Shown here in pieces: positions 44,679 through 52,102 of a DNA stretch of 59,045 bases. The notes beneath the pieces are model-generated. The model saw only the letters and a program-made list of their open reading frames with translations. It was not told where the DNA came from and did no database searches. Source of the stretch: Lachnospiraceae bacterium (GTDB lineage: Bacteria > Bacillota > Clostridia > Lachnospirales > Lachnospiraceae); the NCBI GenBank assembly GCA_022791975.1, contig JAAWAC010000023.1, positions 1 through 59,045 on the forward strand. Direction: 5' to 3'. Position 1 is the first letter of the stretch. Each line of letters begins with the position of its first letter. The position numbers and the translations under genes were made by a program.

Positions 44679-46016
44679 ATGACATCCGTTTTTGAGGAAA
44701 AGAATATTTCCAAAGCTATTTTGAGACTTGGATTGCCTGCGATGCTGGGACAGCTTACCACGCTTATTTATAATCTTGCCGATACATTTTTTGTTTCCCT
44801 GACAAGAGAGCCTGCAACCATTGCGGCCGTAACCCTGTGTGCACCAATCTTGCTTATTATTATGTCCATTGCCTGTATTTTTGGAATGGGGGGCAGCAGC
44901 GTAATCGCCAGATTATTGGGAGAAAAAAAGAAGAAAGAAGCTGGCACCTCCATGAATTTTTGTGTATATGCCATGACAATTTCAGGCGTTCTCACACTTA
45001 TTTTAGGACTGGCATTTTTGCAGCCATTGGCAAACATATCTGGCGCAGATGCAGATACGATTGATCATACCTGTGATTATCTGAGATGGATTTTTGCAGG
45101 CGCTCCTTTTATTATGCTGGCCAATGGATTTGTTCATTTGTTCCGTTCGGTTGGGCTGATAAAAGAAGGTACCATTGGGTTGGTGCTTGGAAATGGTATC
45201 AATATAGTATTGGATTATGTCTTTATCGCGATCTTAGGTTGGGGAACAGCAGGGGCCGCACTTGCCACATCTTTGGGCTTTGCATGTGCAACGCTCTATT
45301 ATTTTGTCTGCATGATTCGTGAGGAATCCAAGGGAAATCCATTGGTGCCATGGACACCCAAACGTTTTTCCCCCAGTGCAACCATGATTCGCAATGTGGT
45401 AAGTATTGGTATTCCAGGCGCTCTCATTACCGTGCTGATGAGTGTTTCCAATGTGGTACTCAACAACTATATCAGCATTTATGGGTCCGGTGCAGTAGCC
45501 TCCTATGGAATTGCCTATAAACTTGATATGATTCCCATTTTGTTATCCGTAGGACTATCCCAAGGCGTTGCTCCTTTGGTGGGCTATTGCTATGGAGGAA
45601 ATGACAAAAAGCGAATGTGGGATGTGGTGAAGTATACCATACTATATGGAATTCTCATGGGTGCCATATTTACGGGTGTGTTTATGCTTTTTGGAAAGCC
45701 ACTTGCCGCTATATTCCTACAGGATAATGCTTTGATCCAGCAAACAAGCCACTTTTTGACAATCCTTTGCCTGTCAGCTCCTATGCTTGGTGTGATCAAT
45801 ATGATAACCAACTATTTTCAGGCATTAGGAAAGGCAATACAATCCCTGACTATTACTGTGCTGAGAAATGCGGTACTATTTATTCCGGGAGTCATTCTTT
45901 TGAATTCCTTTTGGAACCTGAATGGTGTGATTGCAGCGCAGCCTGTTGTGGAAACCATTTTAACAATCATTTGCATTTTGATGTATAGGAGAGATCTCCA
46001 AACAGGCAACCAGTAA
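44679..46016 (+). CDS. MATE-family efflux transporter
   Basis: A 445-residue 12-helix transporter with LGLPAMLGQLTTLIYNLADTFFV and VGLSQGVAPLVGYCYGGND. AAGGGAGG precedes the ATG at 44679. Probably under the divergent Crp/Fnr regulator. Codon use and composition are visibly AT-richer than the 38.5 kb MATE gene. Confidence 0.92.
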   Translation: MTSVFEEKNISKAILRLGLPAMLGQLTTLIYNLADTFFVSLTREPATIAAVTLCAPILLIIMSIACIFGMGGSSVIARLLGEKKKKEAGTSMNFCVYAMTISGVLTLILGLAFLQPLANISGADADTIDHTCDYLRWIFAGAPFIMLANGFVHLFRSVGLIKEGTIGLVLGNGINIVLDYVFIAILGWGTAGAALATSLGFACATLYYFVCMIREESKGNPLVPWTPKRFSPSATMIRNVVSIGIPGALITVLMSVSNVVLNNYISIYGSGAVASYGIAYKLDMIPILLSVGLSQGVAPLVGYCYGGNDKKRMWDVVKYTILYGILMGAIFTGVFMLFGKPLAAIFLQDNALIQQTSHFLTILCLSAPMLGVINMITNYFQALGKAIQSLTITVLRNAVLFIPGVILLNSFWNLNGVIAAQPVVETILTIICILMYRRDLQTGNQ

Positions 46017-46096
46017 CCAGCCTCTCCCCTCTGCGGAAGGAATGGGGAAAGTCTTCTTCACAGGCTATGTTTCCCCATCCCTTGTATGGATGTTTT

Positions 46097-47150
46097 CTAT
46101 TGTTCAGAGAAGGCTTCCCTCTGTGAAAGTATTCTCTGTTTTTTTAATTCTCTGCTTACCAACAAAACAGAAAGCAGAAACGCCATAAAATCGGCAACAG
46201 GGCCAGCCAGTAATACACCTATGATTCCAAACCAGAATGGAAGCACCAAAATATGCGGAATCAGAAAGAAAACCTGTCTTGTCAACGCCAATAAAGCCCC
46301 TCTCATGGCTTTCCCTATGGCAGTAAAAAAGCTGGAGGAGAGCAGCTGTACACCGTTTACCAGCACCATAAATAGATATATGCGCATAAACAGAACCGCA
46401 AACTCAAAATACAGCTTATCTCCATCTCCAAAAAGAGAAATGATAGATTGTGGGAAACATTGAAACAGGAAAAAACCCATTGCCGAAACAACCATATTCC
46501 ATTTTATTGCCAACAGATATGCTTCCCGCACACGGGAATATTGCTTTGCCCCGTAATTAAAGCCTATGATTGGCTGAACGCCCTGTGATATTCCCACGAC
46601 AATAGCGAGAACAATGGCATTGGTTTTCATGACAATTCCGCAGGCCGCTAAAGGTATATCAGAACCATAAACCGTTCGCTCCCCATAATATGTCAGCGAA
46701 TTATAGAGCACAATCTGCACAAAGGTAATTGCAATTTGATTAATACTGCTGCTGATTCCCATGCTACAGGTTTGCAAACTTTCTTTGATCTTGGGCCGAA
46801 AATAGTTTTTTTCAAAACGAATGGTCTGAAAGTGCCATAAATAACGTATTGCCAAAAGAAAGGACAAAATTTGCCCCAAAATTGTTGCCAAAGCCGCTCC
46901 AAAGATGCCCCAATGAAACATAAAAATGAATATAGGGTCAAGAATGGTATTCGCAATGGCGCCCGAAAGCATACAAGTCATAGAATACCTGGGGCTTCCA
47001 TCTGCCCGAATTAAATTGCTCACCCTGTCCAATAAAAATCTGATCCACAATATTGTAAAGAGACCCCACCAAAGTTGCCATGATACTTGGAAGGGCAAAG
47101 TCTTTTAACAGCTTGGAAATTTTTTCACAGCCAAGAGGATTTTCAGTCAT
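46097..47150 (-). pseudogene. MATE transporter gene with internal deletion and frameshift
   Basis: The first 43 codons read a normal MATE start (CEKISKLLKDFALPSIMATLVGSL...DQIFIGQG). The frame then closes as a 71-residue peptide. About one base out of frame, the rest of a MATE protein continues from NLIRADGSPRYSM to the C-terminus. Roughly 100 codons normally found between these two points are missing. The junction is near 47020. The start overlaps the marR stop by 8 bases, so the intact ancestor was a MarR-controlled pump. It is now almost certainly non-functional. Confidence 0.85.
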
Positions 47151-47589
47151 CAAACTCCTCCTTCCTCTCTATATGAAGCTCCTCAGTAATATTTTTGCCT
47201 GCCCGCATAAGCAACTCTATCAAAAGGTTTTTTTCTCCTTCGCTGATGCCTTGCAGTAAAAGAGCCTCGGTATTTTCGCAGATTGACCGTATCTCTTTAC
47301 ATACAGACATTGCCCGATCCGTGGGGTATAGCCTCCAGGTCCTCTTGTCCTTATCATACGGGGACCTGGTAATCATTCCCTGTTTTTCTAAGGCCGCGAT
47401 TGTCCGTACAATATTGCTGGGATGGACATAAAACATGTCCATCATGGAATCCTGCAAAATACCGGGGGCATCGCATATTTTCAGCAAAAACATATGCTGA
47501 CTACTGTTGACCCCAAAGGGCGCCAGCTGTTTGTCCAAATAAATTTTGTAAAAACGATCTGCTACAGAAAGCCATTTTAATAGTTTCAT
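47143..47589 (-). CDS. MarR-family transcriptional regulator
   Basis: A 148-residue winged-helix regulator (SQHMFLLKICDAPGILQDSMMDMF, HPSNIVRTIAALEKQGMITRSPYDKDKRTWRLYPTD). GGGAGG precedes the ATG. It is the first gene of an operon whose second gene is the broken MATE pump. A 14-bp palindrome covers its own -35 region, suggesting autorepression that still operates although the target is lost. Confidence 0.9.
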   Translation of the reverse strand: MKLLKWLSVADRFYKIYLDKQLAPFGVNSSQHMFLLKICDAPGILQDSMMDMFYVHPSNIVRTIAALEKQGMITRSPYDKDKRTWRLYPTDRAMSVCKEIRSICENTEALLLQGISEGEKNLLIELLMRAGKNITEELHIERKEEFDD

Positions 47590-47615
47590 CTATCAGATAC
47601 CTCCCACGGGGAATA

Positions 47616-47644
47616 CTATATCACAATATGCGTGCGCACGCAAC
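47616..47644 (-). promoter_or_regulatory. marR promoter with palindromic operator
   Basis: On the minus strand TTGCGT is followed after 17 bases by TATAGT. The perfect palindrome TGCGTGCGCACGCA (47629-47642) overlaps the -35 box and the upstream half of the spacer. Confidence 0.65.
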
Positions 47645-47811
47645 TATTTTGTTCCTAAATAATATTAGGTCCCACTCGTTCTACAGACCAGTTCTCGCAT
47701 GCTCTCCCAGGAAATTTAAGGCATAGCCAGGCCTCTCTGTGGCCAAGCCAATGTCTGAAACCGCTGCCTAGCCGTCTTTTCCGTGCTTTCACTCTGCATT
47801 CTAGCCGGTCT

Positions 47812-48609
47812 CTAATCAAACAGGATCTCCTCCACCGTCACGAAGGTGTACCCCTGGGCCTGGAGCTCATCCACCACCTGTAGGGCTGCTGTCACCGTGC
47901 TGTCATAATAGTCATGCATCAGAATAATATCTCCTTCCTGCGTATCCTTGACTACCCGCCGCACCACCTCTGCCCCGTTGGAGGTGCACCAGTCCCTGGA
48001 ATCCACAGACCACAGTACGGGAAACATATTCAGTTCCTCCTCAAAGGATTTATCCCAACAGCCATAAGGCGGCCGGATATAGACCACCTCTTCCCCGGTA
48101 ATTTCCCGAATGACCTGGTTGGTTTTTATCAGCTCCTCCCGGTACTCCTCCCAGTTACAATCCTTCAACTGTAAGTGGCTATACGTGTGATTTCCAATAA
48201 GGTGCCCCTCCTCCTGCATGCGCTTTATAATGTCCGGATGAAGCTTGGCATGTTCTCCCAGCACAAAGAAGGATGCCCGCACCCCCCGCTCTTTCAGGCC
48301 ATCCAAAAGCTCTTCCGTATAGGCGGGATGGGGTCCGTCGTCAAAGGTCAGAGCAATTCTGCGTATCTCTGTCCCTTTCTCCTCCTTGTTCCCGTCCTGG
48401 TTTTTCTCTTCCATCCCATCTCCCTCTTCCTCCTCCCTTATCTCTGTTGTCTCTCCAAGGGCGTCTTCCTCCCAAAGCACAGCTATACTTTCCCAGGCCT
48501 CTGTCGCTTCCACATTCTGTTGCATCCAGGATGCCATCTCCTGAATCATGATTCCTGCAATCCCCATTCCCATACAAAAAAGCAAAGCTTTTCCTATCCA
48601 ACGTGGCAT
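47812..48609 (-). CDS. Polysaccharide deacetylase (NodB domain)
   Basis: A 265-residue exported or membrane-anchored enzyme. An N-terminal hydrophobic segment (residues 6-26) and an acidic linker (residues 48-80) precede the NodB domain. Catalytic residues seen are D90-D91 (TFDDGPHP), the metal pair H141 and H145 (HTYSH), RPPYG and LMHDYYDS. It probably deacetylates peptidoglycan or another N-acetylglucosamine polymer in the wall. AGGAAGA precedes the ATG. Confidence 0.92.
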   Translation of the reverse strand: MPRWIGKALLFCMGMGIAGIMIQEMASWMQQNVEATEAWESIAVLWEEDALGETTEIREEEEGDGMEEKNQDGNKEEKGTEIRRIALTFDDGPHPAYTEELLDGLKERGVRASFFVLGEHAKLHPDIIKRMQEEGHLIGNHTYSHLQLKDCNWEEYREELIKTNQVIREITGEEVVYIRPPYGCWDKSFEEELNMFPVLWSVDSRDWCTSNGAEVVRRVVKDTQEGDIILMHDYYDSTVTAALQVVDELQAQGYTFVTVEEILFD

Positions 48610-48744
48610 ATGATTTCTTCCTGCCTTCTGTCTTTTCTCTATATATTATATATGCGAAAAATATCGGCGGATTACCTGAAAAAATCTTGCATTTTTTCCT
48701 GGACTGAGAAATAATAAAAAAGGAAAAAGGAAGGAGTTGTTTTC

Positions 48745-48918
48745 ATGTTGCCCAAGGACCCCGTCATGTTGCTTAGCTATCTGAATACCCAGCTTCGGGA
48801 TCACTATCCGTCCCTGGACGCCCTCTGTGAGGATATGGAACTGGATAGGCAGGAATTGTTGGAGAAAATGGCTGCCATAGACTATGTATATGAGGCCCAG
48901 GTGAATCAATTTCGATAG
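48745..48918 (+). CDS. DUF4250 protein, 57 residues
   Basis: A small acidic cytosolic protein that begins MLPKDPVMLLSYLNTQLRD and contains LEKMAAIDYVYEAQVNQF. This is the DUF4250 pattern, widespread in Clostridia with unknown function. AAGGAG lies 8 bases before the ATG. Short but well supported by family resemblance and ribosome site. It lies about 110 bases upstream of two tRNA genes. Confidence 0.85.
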   Translation: MLPKDPVMLLSYLNTQLRDHYPSLDALCEDMELDRQELLEKMAAIDYVYEAQVNQFR

Positions 48919-48990
48919 CTCGGGAAAGCCTTGGACAGGGGATTCCCTTCCCATTGGTTGTCCTAAATTGTCTGACTTTTTATTTTCCTA

Positions 48991-49019
48991 TTGACTATTT
49001 CTGGGAAAGTGTTAAGATA
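48991..49019 (+). promoter_or_regulatory. Promoter of the tRNA-Val pair
   Basis: TTGACT (48991-48996), 16-17 bases, then TAAGAT/AAGATA (49013-49019), 9 bases before the first tRNA. Confidence 0.55.
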
Positions 49020-49027
49020 GTAGACAT

Positions 49028-49101
49028 GGAAGCATAGCTCAGCTGGGATGAGCGTTCGCCTCACACGCGAGAGGTCATGGGTTCGAGCCCCATTGCTTCC
49101 A
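49028..49101 (+). tRNA. tRNA-Val (CAC)
   Basis: A 74-nt cloverleaf. The acceptor GGAAGCA pairs with TGCTTCC; the D-arm is GCTCAGCTGGGATGAGC; the anticodon loop CTCACAC gives CAC, reading GUG; the T-loop is GTTCGAGCC. CCA is not encoded. Confidence 0.92.
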
Positions 49102-49135
49102 TTTTTTATTCCTGGAAATGAAAAATGGCAATTAG

Positions 49136-49208
49136 GGAGACATAGCTCAGCTGGGAGAGCATCTGCTTGACGTGTAGAGGGTCGCAGGTTCGAGTCCTGT
49201 TGTCTCCA
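49136..49208 (+). tRNA. tRNA-Val (GAC)
   Basis: A 73-nt cloverleaf. The acceptor GGAGACA pairs with TGTCTCC; the anticodon loop TTGACGT gives GAC, reading GUC and GUU; the T-arm is GCAGGTTCGAGTCCTGT. It follows the first valine tRNA by 34 bases and shares its promoter. Confidence 0.92.
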
Positions 49209-49416
49209 TAGGAAAACTTCAAAGCCCCAAGGGGCAAAGAAAAGAGAAAGCTAAGGGATGCATTGACAGACCGATGGACTTTCTTTTTTTCTGTCATAAA
49301 TTTTTAACAAGTCGCTCATAATTTTTTCATATCTGCAACATAATTTCATCACATTTGTACGGTATAGTATGAAGTGTAAAGCAAATACCTTTTTCTTAAA
49401 ATACTTCCTTTTTCTT

Positions 49417-49443
49417 AAGCCAGTCTGCCAGGACTGGCTTTTT
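49417..49443 (+). terminator. Orphan rho-independent terminator
   Basis: AAGCCAGTC and GACTGGCTT (49417-49425, 49432-49440) form a perfect stem with loop TGCCAG, followed by TTTTT. It may end read-through from the tRNAs 210 bases upstream or an unseen small RNA. Confidence 0.75.
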
Positions 49444-49579
49444 GCATGTGCTGCCTTTTTCCCTCCGGATCTGCGATTTTCTTTTTCTTTCGCCTTTCCT
49501 AAGAATTTCTTAATCCACTTTATATATTTTTTAGACGCTGGACATATATTGGTCACATTTTCCTGGTATTATAACAATG

Positions 49580-49687
49580 TAGCAAGAACACATATCAGTA
49601 TTTCATTCATAACACTCGGGGACTTCCGAGAGGAGGTCCCCACTCCCTCGATATTACAGGTTTCTGCCAGAAGCAGAAACCTTTTTT
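49580..49687 (+). ncRNA. Candidate small RNA with two hairpins
   Basis: The segment has a stem of ten pairs, one of them G-U, closed by a GAGA tetraloop (49618-49627 with 49632-49641). A perfect terminator follows, GGTTTCTG with CAGAAACC (49659-49666, 49674-49681), and six T. Upstream TTGGTC and TATAAC-like boxes near 49550-49576 could be a weak promoter. No protein is encoded. The 5' end is a guess. Confidence 0.4.
49659..49687 (+). terminator. Terminator of the candidate small RNA
   Basis: A perfect 8-bp stem with a 7-base loop and TTTTTT on the plus strand only. It therefore does not serve the minus-strand phosphoribosyltransferase gene next to it. Confidence 0.75.
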
Positions 49688-49726
49688 ATGTTTTGCCAGA
49701 GTCTGCTAGAACCTAAAGATCCCGAT

Positions 49727-50230
49727 TTACAAAGTATTAAATAACCGCATGGTTGTGTCCGGTCCCACCCCTCCGGATTGCCTGCGTACCTTTTGCCCCA
49801 CATAGGAATTTCGGGAAACCCGGATGGTAAACAGCTGCTCTTCAAAAATGGGAACCGCCTTTTCATGAATCACACAGCAGGCCACTGCCATATCTGGTTG
49901 TCGTATTGGAAGAAGGGTTTTTCCCGTGTGAATCACAGAATCTACCAGGATCACATGCTTTGTCTCTGGTCTCACAAATTTCTCATGCTTGGGATCAAAG
50001 GTCTGAAACTGACAGCCCATTTGAAAATAGATTCCCTCCGCAAAGAAAATCCCCCCGCGCAGTATGGCAACGATGGTTGTATCCCCAGGGAAAAACGGTC
50101 TCATCTGGGCTCCCAGCAGCTTTCCCAGCTCCAGATGGGCTTTTGCCAGCTCTGGCCCTGCAACACCGGAATCGGATTTTGTTCTGGCAATTAACTGGTT
50201 AATTCGCTCCGTCTTTTCTATTTCATACAA
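49727..50230 (-). CDS. Phosphoribosyltransferase-like protein
   Basis: A 167-residue cytosolic protein of type I phosphoribosyltransferase fold. The PRPP-binding loop is VILVDSVIHTGKT (about residues 93-105); VAILRGGIFFAEG (54-66) is the pyrophosphate-loop strand. The pattern resembles uracil phosphoribosyltransferases, but the uracil-binding end is not clearly conserved. The TTG at 50230 overlaps the kinase-HAD gene by 8 bases and has GGAGGGG upstream. It is the last gene of the four-gene operon and may attach a ribose phosphate to a base-like product. Confidence 0.75.
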   Translation of the reverse strand: MYEIEKTERINQLIARTKSDSGVAGPELAKAHLELGKLLGAQMRPFFPGDTTIVAILRGGIFFAEGIYFQMGCQFQTFDPKHEKFVRPETKHVILVDSVIHTGKTLLPIRQPDMAVACCVIHEKAVPIFEEQLFTIRVSRNSYVGQKVRRQSGGVGPDTTMRLFNTL

Positions 50231-51290
50231 GGCATATCCCCTCCATATCCCGGTTCTTAAGGGAACCACTCCTGGAACCGTCCTGTCTCAAAACCAAATA
50301 GGACCAATCCGCCTGTTTCAGCATAAAATAATCGTTCATACTGTCACCAAGGGCCCTCACCCTCTTTCCCGCCTCCTGAAGCAGCTTGACAATAAAATAT
50401 TTTGTGTCCGCGGACATCTGACTGCCACCATAAACCTCCATACCCAATCCTTCTCCCAGTCCCCTCCAAAACTCCTCCCAGCCGGAAGTGAGAATAAAGC
50501 ATGGTTCACTTATTTGGGCAAGCACCCTTGGATTCCTGTGGGCGCCTGCGCCCTCCAAAGATTTTCCTATCTTCCCTGTGGATTGCAGGTAGCGGGTCCA
50601 TTCTCCCAAATGTCTCCAGCTCTGAAAACCTGTGTAGAAATTCCCGTCAAATACATGGGTGGTATATCCCAAAAGTGCGCTGCTGTCCTCCCAGATCAGC
50701 GTCCTGTCCCCGTCCGTCAAAGTAATCTCATCTCCCCGAACCCTTCCCAAAATATCCGCTGCACATTTCCTTGCATACCCCACACAGCTAAAACCGCTGA
50801 CTATCTGGCGGATAAACTGTAGGGCCGGACTCAGGTCCGAAAAATACCCCTCCCTTGGATGATCCAGCACATAAAAATCCTTCTTATGTACGTGGCAATA
50901 CTGGCGAAGCTCTGCAATCTCCCTCTCCTGCCAGCTCTCTATGGGAAATTGTAGGTATTTCCTGTTTCTGGGAGAATTCTTCATCCTGTCCTCCAGAATC
51001 CGGGGATCTACATACAAATACAAAAAAGTATCATAGAGCTCTCCGTCCTCCTCTGTAAATACCACCTGGTCCCCAAAGGAATAATGCCCATCCATAAGAA
51101 AGGTATCCTTTTCCCTTAATTTCAGGGCCAGCTCCCTTCGAACCCTGTGTTTCTCCTCCTGGGACAGGGCTTCAAAATCAGAACATATATTCTTTAATAA
51201 TCTACTCCCTGCCAGGATTTCTATGTCTCTCACTCTATGTAAAAGAAACGATTTTCCCGACGTGGGCAAGCCATACAAACCTATCCGCAT
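50223..51290 (-). CDS. P-loop kinase fused to HAD phosphatase
   Basis: A 355-residue two-domain protein. Residues 1-150 form an adenylate-kinase-like P-loop domain with Walker A GLPTSGKS (7-14), a Walker-B-like FLMDGHYS and lid-type Arg residues. Residues 185-350 form a HAD phosphatase domain with motif I D193-x-D195-x-T197, motif II ILTSG, a Lys near 297 and motif IV GDSMND (315-320). The domains would add and remove a phosphate, or process a nucleotide in two steps. AAGGAGG precedes the ATG; the gene overlaps the radical SAM gene by 10 bases. Confidence 0.82.
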   Translation of the reverse strand: MRIGLYGLPTSGKSFLLHRVRDIEILAGSRLLKNICSDFEALSQEEKHRVRRELALKLREKDTFLMDGHYSFGDQVVFTEEDGELYDTFLYLYVDPRILEDRMKNSPRNRKYLQFPIESWQEREIAELRQYCHVHKKDFYVLDHPREGYFSDLSPALQFIRQIVSGFSCVGYARKCAADILGRVRGDEITLTDGDRTLIWEDSSALLGYTTHVFDGNFYTGFQSWRHLGEWTRYLQSTGKIGKSLEGAGAHRNPRVLAQISEPCFILTSGWEEFWRGLGEGLGMEVYGGSQMSADTKYFIVKLLQEAGKRVRALGDSMNDYFMLKQADWSYLVLRQDGSRSGSLKNRDMEGICLV

Positions 51291-52102
51291 ACAGCCTCCT
51301 TATAGCAATGGGTCCTGTCAAATGACAGGGATTTTTTCTCAAGCTCATAAAAAGAAATGTCACTGCTTCCTACAGTCGGTAAATCTATACAGTTTCCGCA
51401 TAAATAGACCTTACCGTTGGCAAAGAAATAATTGTTGCGCCCTGCGCCGCACAGACCCCCATACATGGTACAGTCAAAGCCTCCTCTCCGGACAGAAAGG
51501 CTTTTTTCTGCCTTTTCCACAAAGTTTCGGTACTCCTCCAGGGAAATTCCATAGGGTCCAATCATTCTTGAAAAGGTAACCCTGGTGTGAAAGGGTACAA
51601 AAAATTCTATCACCCTGTCCGCATTTTCCAGGCTCTCTCTTCCCACTGTGGCATTCCAGGTCGGATAATGACCTGTGGCATCTCTATAACACCTGGCATT
51701 TTCCATTACCAGATCAAAGGAGCTGCCCCGATACAAATTGTGAAGCTCCCTGTAGCCGTCCAGGGAAAAGCCCACATTTATCTGATAAGCCTCCAGAAAT
51801 CTGTAATCCGCAGAGCATAAGGAAATCGTCCCGTTGGTTATGGTATAGGCCCTGATCCACGCATGGTCTCCTATGTATGACACATATTCTTTCAACCGCT
51901 CTATGTCCAGAAAGGGTTCCCCGTTTCCCACAAAGCCAATTTTAAAGGGATGGTGGGCATATTCCCTCACATGCTCTAAAATCTTTAATACATCCATGGG
52001 CCTATCCTCCTTGATGCCCTTCTGGCGAAAATGACAATATCCGCAGTTTAAATTGCATCGATTGTTAATAGAAATACAAATGCGATCAATCAAGTGCCTC
52101 AT
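51281..52102 (-). CDS. Radical SAM enzyme with SPASM/twitch-like C-terminus
   Basis: A 273-residue enzyme. The radical SAM cluster motif is C-x3-C-x2-C (CNLNCGYC) near residue 15, followed by IGFVGNGEPFLD, the SAM-binding GGE-type motif. The C-terminal part has C-GAGRNNYFFANGKVYL-C-x2-C and C-x5-C, as in SPASM/twitch domains that hold an auxiliary cluster. No precursor peptide gene is seen nearby. The ATG at 52102 lies within the end of the upstream gene (17-base overlap) behind AAGGAAGG. Confidence 0.82.
   Translation of the reverse strand: MRHLIDRICISINNRCNLNCGYCHFRQKGIKEDRPMDVLKILEHVREYAHHPFKIGFVGNGEPFLDIERLKEYVSYIGDHAWIRAYTITNGTISLCSADYRFLEAYQINVGFSLDGYRELHNLYRGSSFDLVMENARCYRDATGHYPTWNATVGRESLENADRVIEFFVPFHTRVTFSRMIGPYGISLEEYRNFVEKAEKSLSVRRGGFDCTMYGGLCGAGRNNYFFANGKVYLCGNCIDLPTVGSSDISFYELEKKSLSFDRTHCYKEAVCG

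Larger units (their letters stand above)
49209..49726. other. Intergenic region of about 520 bases with orphan terminators
   Basis: No protein gene is seen. It contains two plus-strand rho-independent terminators (49417-49443 and 49659-49687) that are not preceded by any gene, and a GNRA-capped hairpin at 49618-49641. This suggests one or two untranslated transcripts. Confidence 0.55.

Noticed and set aside
46039..46082. Hairpin GGAATGGGGAAA/TTTCCCCATCCC as terminator
   Set aside because: It lies between convergent MATE genes but has one mismatch and no T-run on either strand, so I did not call a terminator.
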